From Artemisia argyi (Eukaryota > Streptophyta > Magnoliopsida > Asterales > Asteraceae), in assembly GCA_030686995.1 (NCBI GenBank), contig CM060685.1:23110065-23174064 (forward strand): 64,000 nt of DNA, in the 5' to 3' direction. The notes beneath the pieces are model-generated. The model was not told the DNA's origin, made no database searches, and worked only from the letters and a program-made list of their open reading frames with translations. Below are positions 32,651-43,534 of this stretch, piece after piece (position 1 is the stretch's first letter; every line of letters starts with the position of its first letter). The translations under genes were made by a program, and so were the position numbers.

Positions 32651-34681
32651 ACCTAGTTCAATAAGCATATCAAGTTTTAGATAAAAGCGATAAAAGTCCA
32701 CATAAAATAATTTGCACGTTTCTCACCCCAAGTATTGAAAACAGAGTTCAAGAGTAAAAGTGGGGCTATGACTCACCTCAAGTCCAGAAATCAATAGAAA
32801 GAAATCGGTAGAAGTAAGATGTATCACAACTCAAAAGGCAGCAACTACGGACTCGACACTTCCTAACAATATAAACTCGTTTCAGGATTATTTCCTCAAA
32901 GTCAAATATTCCTAATCCCGAACGTATTCCTTTTTACTTTCCAAAAATACATGCCTCGTATTATTCTCGTATTAGTTTGGAGTTTGGCGTTTGGTATCCA
33001 TGCGGGTGGAGGGTTGACACAACTTAAAATCAAGAAATCACGACCAAAAGAAGTAATAATAACAATCTACGGGTCTAAAATTAGTCCAATATATCATTTA
33101 AATAAAACATCGAAGTTTAGCAAATCTGTCGATTTGGTATTCCCCCATACTTTATTTACTTAATATATTATTCCAAGCTTATACCCAAAACCTAAATCAC
33201 ATAGCACGTAGAATGTTATATGGTATATTTCCAAATTTGATAAATTCCCTAAATACATCGTCAAACTTACCAAATTCGTCAATTTGATAAACTTCACGTA
33301 GTATTTAGTAACTCATAAATTTCGTACATATACCACAACCTATGGGCGTCGTATGATACAATACCCATTAATATACTCATTTTATATAACCAAATAGGTC
33401 CTATTTGATCCGTCAATCAAATAAGTTACGTAGTTATAGAAAATGGATGTATTAACGTCATATATCCGTGACAAGCACGAAAGTCGTAAAATGAATAATA
33501 TGGCCCACTTGGACCCAAGTGACCACGACCTTGTATAACTCGTACGTTTCCCGTTTTATTTTACAAAAACATTTCATTTCGTATAATTATTCAACATTAT
33601 AATTATATCGGCCTTTATAATTGTTTTAATCATAATAGCGTTCCCGACATTTATTATACTACTTTCATAGTATAATATATATCATTACGTTATTATAATA
33701 TTACTCGTGATCGTTTTATTCTCTAATATACGCACTTATATATTTATATATACGTTTTCACAATCGGTTCCCATGTATCATTTTCGTCAACAACTCCACA
33801 AATACCATAATTACCCCATTGTCGAGACCAGAAAGAGTCTCGACCCGTCAAATAGCATTCGGCCGAAACAATAATCACAACAACAACAACATTAAAATAA
33901 CAACAAAAAGGACATCAAACCTACACAAGTTCGGGTTGATTTACCAAGTCAAACCCGTGCCATAAGTCCCACTTGGGTCTTGGCAAAAACCACGAGTCAA
34001 GAGACTCGAATCCATGACCACTTTGGTCACGGCATGAGCTCATCCGAGCACGCCAAAAATCTGCCAAAATGACCCTTTGGGTCGCGGCATTTCAAAGCAA
34101 CAACAACATCAAGAGGTGTCATCCAAATCCCACCAAAATCAAACTCCCATAATCCAAACCCTCGTTACCAAGATAACTAGTATCAAACATCAAAAGAAAA
34201 CCACAAAAGCTCAAGAATAACATCAAGCCGAGAGCCTAGGCTCTCGGTTCCCATTCGACACCCACAACAAGGTAAAAACCCGGATAGCAAACACTAGTTA
34301 TAACAAAAATATTGCTTCCCCATCATTTTAAATTTGAACCCAATGAAAATAATCCATGAGGACACGTATTTAATATCAAATCGAAGCACATGATGTGGAA
34401 ATCGTGGCCACTCACCTTCAAAACGTCTCCAAATACAAGTTTTTTCAAAAACCCAACAAGAAAAAGATGAAAAGGTGGTGTTTAGGCGGCGGTGGTGGTG
34501 AAAATGTGGTGTTAGAGGTGTTTGTATGGCGCGTGGGTTATACCAAAAGATAGATCTCGATGAGATGTTTAAGATGGTGGTGTTGGTTTGGTTGTGGAGG
34601 CGGCGGTGTGGTGATAGTTGCCGGAAAAGATGGATGGTGGCTAGGGTTTTTGGTATAAAGATGATGATGATATTGAGTTGG

Positions 34682-34701
34682 AGAGAGAGAGAGAGAGAGA
34701 T
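34682..34701. repeat. (GA)n microsatellite
   Basis: Ten GA dinucleotides, inside the long LTR. Confidence 0.9.
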
Positions 34702-34778
34702 TAAAGGTAGTGTTTGTTTGTGTTTGTGTGTGTGGTGTGAACCGGCTCCAACAAGGGACCAATTTGTAGTTTTTTTTT

Positions 34779-34780
34779 TA

Positions 34781-34825
<45 letters not shown>
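34779..34825. repeat. (AAT)n microsatellite
   Basis: About 15 AAT/TAA triplets. Read in frame it gives a poly-Asn tail to the spurious frame 34526-34840. Confidence 0.95.
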
Positions 34826-34826
<1 letters not shown>

Positions 34827-35217
34827 GTGTTAAGGGGTAAGTGGCTAGTTATCAAAACGCAAGGCCAAACTCGTAACTTTTTAAAATATCCCGACGTTCA
34901 CAAACCGAGCTCGTTCCCAAATATTTAATATCCCACGAGACGTTCAAAATAAATATATAGTCGAACCATAAATCCAAAACATTTAATTTTTGTTAGGTTA
35001 CCTAGTGCCGGAGTCAACGTAGTGCCAAATGAAGATCTCAAAATAAATTCATATCACCTCGATAATCCAAATTTGATTCCATAAAAATTTAAATATTGTC
35101 AACCACAATTTAAATTTCACAAGTTCGTTACGAATAAAATTTCAAACATATATTTATAAACGAACTTTAGCGTAATGCGGGTTTTCAAAATAGCTCCCTA
35201 ATTTGCCAGTTGTCACA

Positions 35218-35390
35218 ACCAATGTCACCTCATTATTGGACTTGGCGTTTATAAGGAAAAGAAAAAGGAAACGCGAAGAAAATTAAAATGTAAATTGTGC
35301 CTTTTATATTCGTAGTCGTCTCAAGTTAAATATGGACGTTTATATTTTTGGATAACTACAATCATTACTAATATATCATGTTCGCTCTTA
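35218..35390 (+). repeat. Array unit fragment left of MITE
   Basis: AATGTCACCTC..ATTGTGCCTTTTATATTCG..CAATCATTACTAATA, paralogous to 29165-29245. Confidence 0.65.
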
Positions 35391-35661
35391 GAGCATGGGG
35401 TAAGGTAACGTGAGGTTAAAACTTAACGCACTGTCACGTCAGCGTCACGTCAGTTTTTCCCTTTTAAACTTAACTCTTGACTTTCCACCCCGGTAACATA
35501 ACTCTCCTATAACTCACCTTAACTCACCTCCACCCCAATTTACAAATTAACCCTTTAATTATTTCATTCATTCAACAACCCAAATATTTCATTAATAAAA
35601 ATTAAAAAAAAAAAAAAAAAAAAACTACCGCATAAAAAAAACTAAATAAAAATTTTATTAA

Positions 35662-35708
<47 letters not shown>

Positions 35709-35907
35709 ACCACATAAAAAAACTAAATAAAAATTTTATTAACTAAAAAAAAAACAAACTACCACATAAAAAAAACTAAATAAAAATTTTATTAACTAAA
35801 AAAAAACCTTTCGAATTAAAAAAAGAAATAAAAATGAAAAAGACAAACCTACCACATAAAAAAACTAAATAAAAATTTTATTAACTAAAAAAAAAGAACC
35901 TTTCGAA

Positions 35908-35963
<56 letters not shown>

Positions 35964-36334
35964 CACCTAACCTACCACATAATACCACACGGACTAAACT
36001 GCAAATGGTTTCTTGGAACAAAATGATATCAAAGTTACTAGCAACGTGGAACATATATCATCTTCATCCCATCTCTTGTACACACACTAAACACACACAC
36101 AAAAACACACGCACAAAAAACACACACAAACACAAACACATCACAAACATAAACACACAAAGAATCAAGGGGCAAAAACGAAAGTTTTTTTTTTCTTCAT
36201 GTTAACGCACGTTAAGGGCTTGCCCGAGCATGTTAACGCACCCCTTGCCTTTGGGGGCCGGTAAGGTAACGCACCACGTTAAGGTGGTGCATTAAGAGTT
36301 AACGCAGGTGGCTGCGTTACCTTACCGAGTGGTC
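35391..36334. mobile_element. PIF/Harbinger MITE, 944 bp
   Basis: TTA duplication (35388-35390, 36335-36337). Inverted ends: GAGCATGGGGTAAGGTAACG on the left and, reverse-complemented, GACCACTCGGTAAGGTAACG on the right (15 of 20). The unoccupied site is at 29272-29274, where the flanks join directly. The interior is A-rich with a tandem repeat, a CA-rich stretch (36080-36150) and many GTTAACGCA motifs near the right end. The frame 36005-36205 is low-complexity. Confidence 0.85.
35590..35960. repeat. Tandem ACATAAAAAAACTAAATAA repeat with poly-A
   Basis: Four copies of a ~50-90 bp unit CTACC[AG]CATAAAAAAACT.. ending in ATTTTATTAACT plus a variable A-run (starts near 35624, 35707, 35758, 35849). 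Length differences come from the A-runs. Confidence 0.8.
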
Positions 36335-36501
36335 TTAACAACATTTTTGTCTTTCAGAAATGAACATTAAATCACAATATAAAACAAAGACTTTATTATT
36401 TGCGAGAAGAAAATTTGCAAAACTAAAAAGGAAAAAAATAATAATAAAAAATAATAAGGTAGATATTCTAGTGTGAAAATGTGCAACAAAAAACATGTTA
36501 G

Positions 36502-36555
36502 GAATCGAACAATGAACCTTTCAAATTCGTAACACTACACTTACCAATATGCCAT
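36502..36555 (-). repeat. tRNA-derived relic, copy 3
   Basis: Minus strand GGCATATTGGTAAGTG and GTTCGATTCCT, paralogous to 29409-29478. Confidence 0.45.
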
Positions 36556-36779
36556 GCTACCACACAAGATTTCTTTTCTCGCTACATATATTTATCAAAA
36601 AATATATACATGGACCTTTCGAGAAAGTTAAACTTCATTTACCAACAGACTACCTTGTAACACATGACTCATATCTTCCTACATCTTTTTAACTTATAAT
36701 TGCCATAACACAAAACCAAACAAAATGTCATACTGTAAAAACATAAAATGTCAACCCAAAAAAAATGTACTTCCTTAAC

Positions 36780-36790
36780 CTAAGTGGGAT
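36780..36790 (-). promoter_or_regulatory. USE-like box, copy 10, TATA lost
   Basis: ATCCCACTTAG on the minus strand. No TATA at the expected spacing. Confidence 0.35.
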
Positions 36791-37568
36791 GTAAGGTAGT
36801 TGAAATGACTTTATCAAATACATGATAACGTACATACCTACATGTTGAATCATGCTATGTGTAAAAACTTTACAATGAAACGAACATATCCAATATGGAT
36901 GTGTTATGGGCCCGTTATTATTGTATGGGCTAAGAATTTGGTGAAAGGTAAAGTATTATAGATTATCACAAAAATTATAAGGCTCGAACATACTACATGG
37001 ACGATCCTCATGAGTGTTAAGAAACCTCAGGATTAGTTTAAATGGTACTTTCTCGATATCTTAACTAGATATGTAGGCAACAAAAAGGGCTTAAATCACC
37101 AATGTCGTGTAGCTTTTGCTTGATTGAACTCTAGAGTGATAAGAGCTTAAATGGCCAAAGTCGTATGTACTCAATAAAGACCTTACATGGAGAGATATGC
37201 CTTAGTTAATTTATATCGTATGTTATAGGGGAATCAATATGGCATTGTATGGTAGGGCTTATGTAAGTTCGTGTGGATTGGTGAAACATCTAGATATTGA
37301 GAAGAACAACAACGGCTATTGGATTTACATAAAACATTACTATATATTTAGTTGCGTAAACGTGTATGGACAATCTTTTTAAACAAAAAGGAATAGAGTA
37401 CCAATTTTTTAAGTGACACGCATACTAAAAAAAGTTGGAATTTTATATTAATTTTTCAACACATATATGACACAAGGGCTTGATTTTTCTTGTTCTACAA
37501 GACCTGTGTTCATTTCTATGGTGAAAACATAACATTATTCTCAACACGGCTTGTCATCGTACAATGTA

Positions 37569-37612
37569 GTATATATCCAAGCAAGATTTTACTTTTTTAA
37601 GCTATGTGGGAC
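37569..37612 (-). promoter_or_regulatory. USE-TATA module, copy 11
   Basis: GTCCCACATAG (37602-37612; the R position is G here), 25 nt, ATATATAC (37569-37576), minus strand. The downstream hairpin (37470-37482 with 37498-37509) has arm sequences (ACACAAGGGCTTG, CAAGACCTGTGT) unlike those of other copies but still pairs. Confidence 0.55.
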
Positions 37613-38545
37613 TGTGAGATCTAAGGTTGAATTGACTTTATTCAAATAATACTAACATCCATGGTAATTAAGTGACGAATGCAATTGTCTGATTTCAAAT
37701 ACGTAGTACAAACTTTACCACTAATTTTCATTTGGGTTTACTCTCATTTTTTTTTCATTCTTTTTTGTTTGGTTGTGACGACAATGCAGCTTATTTTGTG
37801 TTTTTTGAGTTACATGCCATGAAGTTAGTTAAGTGTCTCGCTATTGGGCCAAATCATGAACCCGTTACGCTTGTTGGAAAGACCCGGTATGGCTTATATT
37901 ATATATACTTTGTTTTTTATGATATCAAATGGTTTAACTGGTGTTCTATAGTTTAAAATATGATTTGCATGTACCTATGAATTTTCGTACTAGGTTTTGA
38001 TTGATTACGTTTCAATTAATTTCACGCACGATTTACCCTTTTAGGGGAAGATCGTTCCTGCAAGAAGATCGAATCACTTTGGATGGGATCTAGTCTTCCA
38101 ACCTGATGCCCTGATGGTTATGATCAAACGTAAGGCCATCTATGTTTCAACACAATCATCTCCATAATAGGTGGCAATTTCGACCAATTAACTTATAAGC
38201 AGGTCTTGGCTTTTTCATATATTAAACGGGTCCTAAGGCTCAAAGCAAGTTTAGCTAAAAGCGGAACACATCAAATGGGTCAAATGGGTCAAACATGGTA
38301 AAAGTCACGTCAAGTCTATCTTTTAAGAGTACAAACTTATAAATTGTGGAGAAAGAAGATTTGTAGCTACCTCGTGGAATGTGCATGAACACAACTGTGA
38401 AATGTTTTACTTTAGGAACATGAATGATTGTTCGGTTTCTTTTGGAATTTCCACAAGATATAAAAAAGTCAGGCATTTTATATCTGTTTTTCCGGTCCAT
38501 GCTTTGTTGATGAAGTTTGAATTTTTTTTCAATATAATCTACTTC

Positions 38546-38588
38546 ATTATAAATAACAACGATCTCAGTTCTTTAGCCTATGTGGGAT
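38546..38588 (-). promoter_or_regulatory. USE-TATA module, copy 12
   Basis: ATCCCACATAG (38578-38588), with a TTTATAAT box at 38546-38553. Here the spacing is 24, and the box overlaps the region of the hairpin, so a deletion has fused the two. Confidence 0.4.
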
Positions 38589-39141
38589 GCAAAGCTGGGA
38601 ATGCATTTTATCAAATAATGTACATATCTACATGTTGACTCTTGCATTTCTATATAATATTTATCTGATCGTGATATACTTATATAGTGTTTGTGCTTTG
38701 AAGCCACTTTGATAATAATAGGGTGCCATTGTTTAAGATGGTTATTAAGTGACAATGCTATTGGATTCAGAAATCCTCATATGGGTTTCCTCTCCCATTA
38801 TCGTTCTTTTTTGTTCGATTGTGGTGAAAAATGGCTATAATGCAACTTTTATTGCTTTTCCAAATTATCACGAACATGCCCCCGAATTTAATGAGGAACA
38901 GGTACAATAGGTGAAATCATATTGTACTTCTAAACAAGATACTACAACTCAGAGTTTGTGGTTATGTTTTTATTACTTTGCATTGCTTTTCCGAAGGAGG
39001 TAGTCACTTTTTATTTTGAGTTCAAAAACTGATTGTTGCAAATACAGGATGGCGCAAAGCGCAACTTTATGTGTGCGATTGTTTGACCACTTTGGCTAAG
39101 ACATAAGAAAATATTCCAATTGAATTTGATGGTATATGATA

Positions 39142-39433
39142 CAGTGCCGTCTCTGAGTTTATGGAGGCCGTGTGCAGAATTTAGTCTAAAGACAAAAATG
39201 GGGCCTAAAATAGAAAGTAAATAATTTTCTTAGAAAAATAAAATGAGAATTAATCATTTTCAAAATGCTCCGCTAATACGTTCCATTAATCCAATTATTT
39301 AAAAAAACAAAATTCGCAAAAAGATAAAGACATCCCAAAGCTAGTCGCCTCTGCTTGGTACCATGTGATGCATTTTTTTTATCACTGATATATATGATAT
39401 ATAAGAAAATAGGTTGATTTAAATTTTGATTAA
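39142..39433 (+). mobile_element. hAT transposon end fragment
   Basis: CAGTGCCGTCTCTGAG..GGAGGCC at the left, then TGGGGCCTAAAATAG, typical of one terminus of plant hAT elements. The array unit breaks off exactly at 39141. No opposite end is visible. The right limit is arbitrary. Confidence 0.6.
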
Positions 39434-39650
39434 TTGCGCAGGGGTGGCCTAACCCCAAAAAACATGCACTACATGGATCTAGCTCAAGGGATACTTTTTA
39501 TATATCGTTCCCCGCACCAGGTGATGGTGCGTCGTCTGCCAGCAAACAATCTGGTGCATTGTAGTGTCCTACGCGCGGAGATGGTTTGTTTGAATGTTTC
39601 CAAGAAGGTAAACCTTCATGTCCCACACCTTCGGAGTGTCTGTTTGTTTT
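39434..39650 (+). repeat. Left remnant of the GTGTCCCACACC repeat family
   Basis: GTTTCCAAGAAGGTAAACCTTC followed by TCCCACACCTTCGGAGTGTC is a diverged copy of the units at 47820-48330. The Ty3 element is inserted at its right edge. Confidence 0.6.
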
Positions 39651-40614
39651 TGATGCGTGGGAATCGCACCTTGCTTTACCTCTCGAGGGATCTCGAGAAG
39701 CTTACAACCCCCACCAGGCAGTGTACCTGATCGTTGTAGTATAGTATAGTGACAAATACCGGGGGATTGATCGTTCAGCTTAGGAATAGTGTCGCTAGGA
39801 TTAGAAAGCCTAATTAATAGTTCTAGAGATGAAAGATGATTATTTTTGTGTTTTTATATTTTTATGAAAGCAAGTAAAATCTCGGGTTTTGGAAGAGTGG
39901 GCGGAATTAGTTGCTATTCAACTAACCCAAAATCTATTTTATAACTAATTAAACTAATGAAAATGAAATTAAACTAATATTAAACTAAGGTTGTGAGCAG
40001 TATTTGGAGAAATTGTGTTTACTTAGACTTCATTACTCCCTAGATATCTTTTACATGTCAATTACTTGTTACACTTGTATGGATGACGGATTGTATTCCT
40101 TAATACCATTCGTGGGGTGGCATACATAACTCCCCAACTCTATGAGCTCTTATCTCCTCCTACACCATGACCCAGCACAACTATAGGGATTGTAAACAGT
40201 GGCTCATGCATTAAATACAACCAATAAAGACCTAGTACGCCTCGGTTCATGTTTCTTAAGACGTTCAAGCATGTTACCATTTGGAGATCTGCCAGTTTTC
40301 TTAAGCCTAACATATAATATCATTCATCCAAGAACAAGAATAGACAAGTAATCAACACATAATCAACATCTAGGTTTCATTAGATCTAAGCAAACACAAA
40401 GTAAATCTAGCCTAGCATAGTAGAATTAAGATAAGAACAAAAGATAAACAACCAACACATAGACATACTGATTGAATTAAGAGTATACTTATCTCAATTA
40501 CAATGCAAGGTCTCAAGGGTTTGGAACCCTTGAAAAACCTGTAAAAGAGGCACCAAAATCGTCTTTAGGGTTTCACCAAAACTTCTCCTCTTTTTTAATG
40601 AAAAAACTAGAAAA

Positions 40615-40624
40615 CTATATATAG
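40615..40624 (-). promoter_or_regulatory. TATA box in Ty3 3' LTR
   Basis: CTATATATAG, its own reverse complement, about 437 bp from the LTR start in element orientation. The equivalent in the 5' LTR is 46910-46919. Confidence 0.6.
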
Positions 40625-40635
40625 GAAAATCGTCC

Positions 40636-40857
40636 TGACGGCGTCAAGAGTAAAATCTGACGCCGTCACCTCGCCGCCATATACTTCCTCGGACGCCCTA
40701 GATCCACTTGTGACGGCCTATGTGACGCCGTCACCACCTACGGTAAATTATTCTTGGCCACTTTGACGCCGTCGCCAGTCCATTTGACGCCGTCACCAGC
40801 TACGGTAAAATATTCTTCATGTTTGACGCCGTCAAGAGCAATACCTTGACGCCGTCA
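40636..40857 (-). promoter_or_regulatory. Array of seven TGACGCCGTCA motifs in U3
   Basis: Near-palindromic TGACG-S-CGTCA sites at 40636, 40658, 40723, 40764 (one mismatch), 40785, 40824 and 40847, plus a half site at 40711. They lie immediately upstream of the TATA box in element orientation. Each pairs two TGACG half sites, the core bound by plant TGA-type bZIP factors. An enhancer role is inferred. Confidence 0.65.
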
Positions 40858-41061
40858 CCTTGTATTTTCAGCTTGGATTTGGTACTTTGTCGTTTTCTTC
40901 ACTTTTATGCTCCAAAAACGTCCAAAATAGCCTCTTTTCCAGAATTCACTCTCCAAACACCTAAAATCACAAAAGGAACGATTTAGGGCAATATTTGATC
41001 AAATAAAGTCGGATTCGGGCTTAAATGACCCCCTAAAAACGGATCATTTTTCGCCTCATCA

Positions 41062-43534
41062 TATACCCTTACACTTGAGATTTGCTTGTCCTCAAGAAAA
41101 TGAGCTTTTATTCTACTCAAAAGACAAGTTAGGGGTCATTTAACACTAATATAAAAGTAATTACAACAAATAATCGTTCCACTAAAGACCAATAGACAAG
41201 CACGGAGGTCATACACAAGCACCTCACAAATAGTGTTTAGATACTCACATCTCTCGGGTGTAATAAAGTAATATAACATTATGGAAATGGAAGATATCTC
41301 TCACTACCTGTCATAGCAAAATAGATTACCATAGGCTTGGGAAAGGATCAAACCTCCACCACATGGCGTAAGCACCTAGGATAAACTATCAAAGAGGTCT
41401 TTTAAAAAGGGTTATAACGTTAGGTGTAGGGATATGAATTACACGGTTTTGTTGGATAAATGAAGTTTTACTGGTGGCGAGTTAACAATCTTGGTTAATT
41501 ACATGTACAAGATGGCGTTGCTAAGCCAAGACTAGACTCGACTTAAGCTAATAAATGAAAAATGACAAAAACATAAAATGAACATAGAATGAAAACGGGA
41601 TGGTAGTCCGTATGGTTTTTCTTTCTTTTTCCTTTTTTTATTATTTTTTTTTCTTTTTCTTAATTTTTTTGATTTTTTTTTTCATACACTCTTACCCTAC
41701 CATCCAAAATAATACATCATAGGGGTTTGAGCAATCCCCTTACACTTGAATCTTTACATACTTTACATTTAACTAATCTAATGACTCGAATTAAGAAAAT
41801 CAAAACACTTGGAGCACTTTTAAGATTAACGTACATATGGGGGTAATAATATGATGTTCTTCCCCATTACTCCATAAAATAAGTACTTACCCATGAGTCC
41901 CAATCGTCCCAAAACAATATGTACAAGGATATGACTCGACTTAGCAACCATGTAATCAATTAGAAAGTTAACTTAGGGTTTAACAAATAACAATAATGCA
42001 CTAAAAATGAGCGCATACACGGAAGGCTAAGGCGATTTGGGTGTACATTTAAGTGGGGTGTAACAAATTCTTCCTTTAAGTAAAATGCTTAAAGTTAGAA
42101 ACGAAAAGATAGGCTCGGAGGGGTGTACTAGGGGTATCGTGTACTAAAAATGAGTACAACGCAAAGGGTGTGGGAAAAATTAGTTGACTTAACTAGCCAA
42201 GTAATATGACTTAAATGGTCAAGTAATTATAATACGGGTTTAACACAAGGGTGATCCTAATGCCTCTTATCATGTAGTAAATCCTACCACACGAATGTAG
42301 TCTCACTAGCGGTCTCGGGATGCATCACTAACGCAAGTTCTAGAATCTAAATGCTACCGGTACACTCATAAGCACCAATAATAAATGCTTTTCCTATCAA
42401 AACTAAAGGCGAACCTCACATTTTTGGGTGGAAAATTTTTCTGAATATACGGTTATGTGCTAGTCATACAACCTCCTATCCATGAGATGCTTGCTATGGC
42501 TAAAGTTTCACTCCTAAATGTTGTAAAAAAATTTAAATTTGGCGCTAAAATTACACTAACAAGTATTTCTCATAGTTTTATTACTCATCTACTATCGAAC
42601 AAAACAAACTCAAGCGAAAGTGAATATGTAAGGTATCATCTTTTTACCCTCCCCTTACACTTAGGATGAACATTGTCCCCAATGTTCAAGTAAAGAATAT
42701 AAAAGTAAAAAGTAAAGAGAATGAAATCAAATACTCCCCTGATTCGCTCGGTATGGATTTTAGGTTGGCCATGTTAAATCTTCCTCCAAGAAAATGAACA
42801 ATCAAAGCTTCCCTTCCAGAATATAAATCATCTTCTTGTCTTAAATAACCTGTAAATCCTGACAAAAGTAGACAAGGCAACCTCGCATAAAATCGGCGGC
42901 ATCCTATATAAGTTACTAAATCCTAGAAAACAAAGTAAGATATAATGCTTGTGGAATGAAGTTTGCAGATTTCCTGGAGATTATAAAACTTAATAATTCA
43001 CAAAAACCATAAGACTCCGTTAGAAAAACAAAACCGGTAAAATTTCCAGATTTTTAACTCCTGACGCCGTCAAGAGCAATTGCCTGACGCCGTCAGAATA
43101 GACCTGCAGAAATCTTTATGTTAAGTTTCCGGAAAATTTCTGGAAAAACCTTGTCCTACTTCCTGGAAAATCCTGCAAAACTTCATTATGACTCAATACA
43201 AGCATTTGACTTTAACAAATACGAATACACATGTTCATTAAATATTGTGGAGAATCATGATCGGCTTGTTTCTTAAAAACATATTTGGGGTTTCCCCTTA
43301 CACTTATCTTTTGCAAAAATACCTCTAGGTTGAAGTTAAGACTAGGCCAAACAACATAATAAAGTATTTCCACATTTTAATTTAGAAACATGATTAACCA
43401 ACAATAAAAATAAAACATGCATACGGAAGCAAATAACAATCAAACAATTAAAATCACACAAAACATGGGTTGCCTCCCAAGAAGCGCTTTTCTTTATTTA
43501 CGAGTCTTGTAGCTAGACTCAAAGTCGTGGGTTA
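41062..43534 (-). other. Ty3 non-coding interior replacing pol
   Basis: No frame above 70 codons. The motif AAGTGTAAGGG (minus) occurs at 41066-41076, 41736-41747, 42651-42662 and 43295-43306; the first is nearly adjacent to the 3' LTR and may act as the polypurine tract. Two TGACGCCGTCA motifs like those of the LTR are at 43062 and 43085. T-rich run at 41616-41690. The frames 42457-42669 and 42686-42880 are chance. Confidence 0.65.

Larger units (their letters stand above)
31972..35217 (-). repeat. Long LTR (~3.2 kb) of a Ty3-like element
   Basis: On the minus strand it runs TGTGACAACTGG..GGGGGTGTTACA; the TGTAACACCCC end beside a Met primer site is characteristic of large plant Ty3 LTRs. 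It contains three tandem copies of a ~72-bp unit, GA and TAA microsatellites, and short frames (31903-32169, 32951-33163, 34526-34840) that I regard as chance. The partner LTR is missing. The right edge is inferred from the TGTGACAAC start. Confidence 0.7.
36335..39141 (+). repeat. Array units (three USE modules)
   Basis: Non-coding. Holds copies 10-12 of the USE module, the hairpin 37470-37509, landmarks at 37734 and 38783, and the GGTACAATAGGTGAAATC..ATTGTTGCA block. 36855-36940 matches 140-215 at the window start. The frame 37732-37956 (starts MGLLSFFFHSFLFGC) shares its N-terminus with 3819-4013. The frames 38255-38755 are not conserved. Confidence 0.6.
39651..41061 (-). repeat. Ty3 3' LTR, 1411 bp
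   Basis: TGATGCGTGG..CGCCTCATCA. Differs from the 5' LTR at one position near 39756 (A/G), two in the TTTGACKCCGTCRCC block near 40768 and 40774, and one near 40851. Confidence 0.95.

Noticed and set aside
34526..34840. 104-codon frame ending in a poly-Asn tail
   Set aside because: The tail is the AAT microsatellite, and the frame lies inside a long LTR with an overlapping minus-strand frame and no similarity I know.
31972..35217. Solo LTR interpretation
   Set aside because: The primer binding site is retained next to it and the flanking 5-mers do not match.
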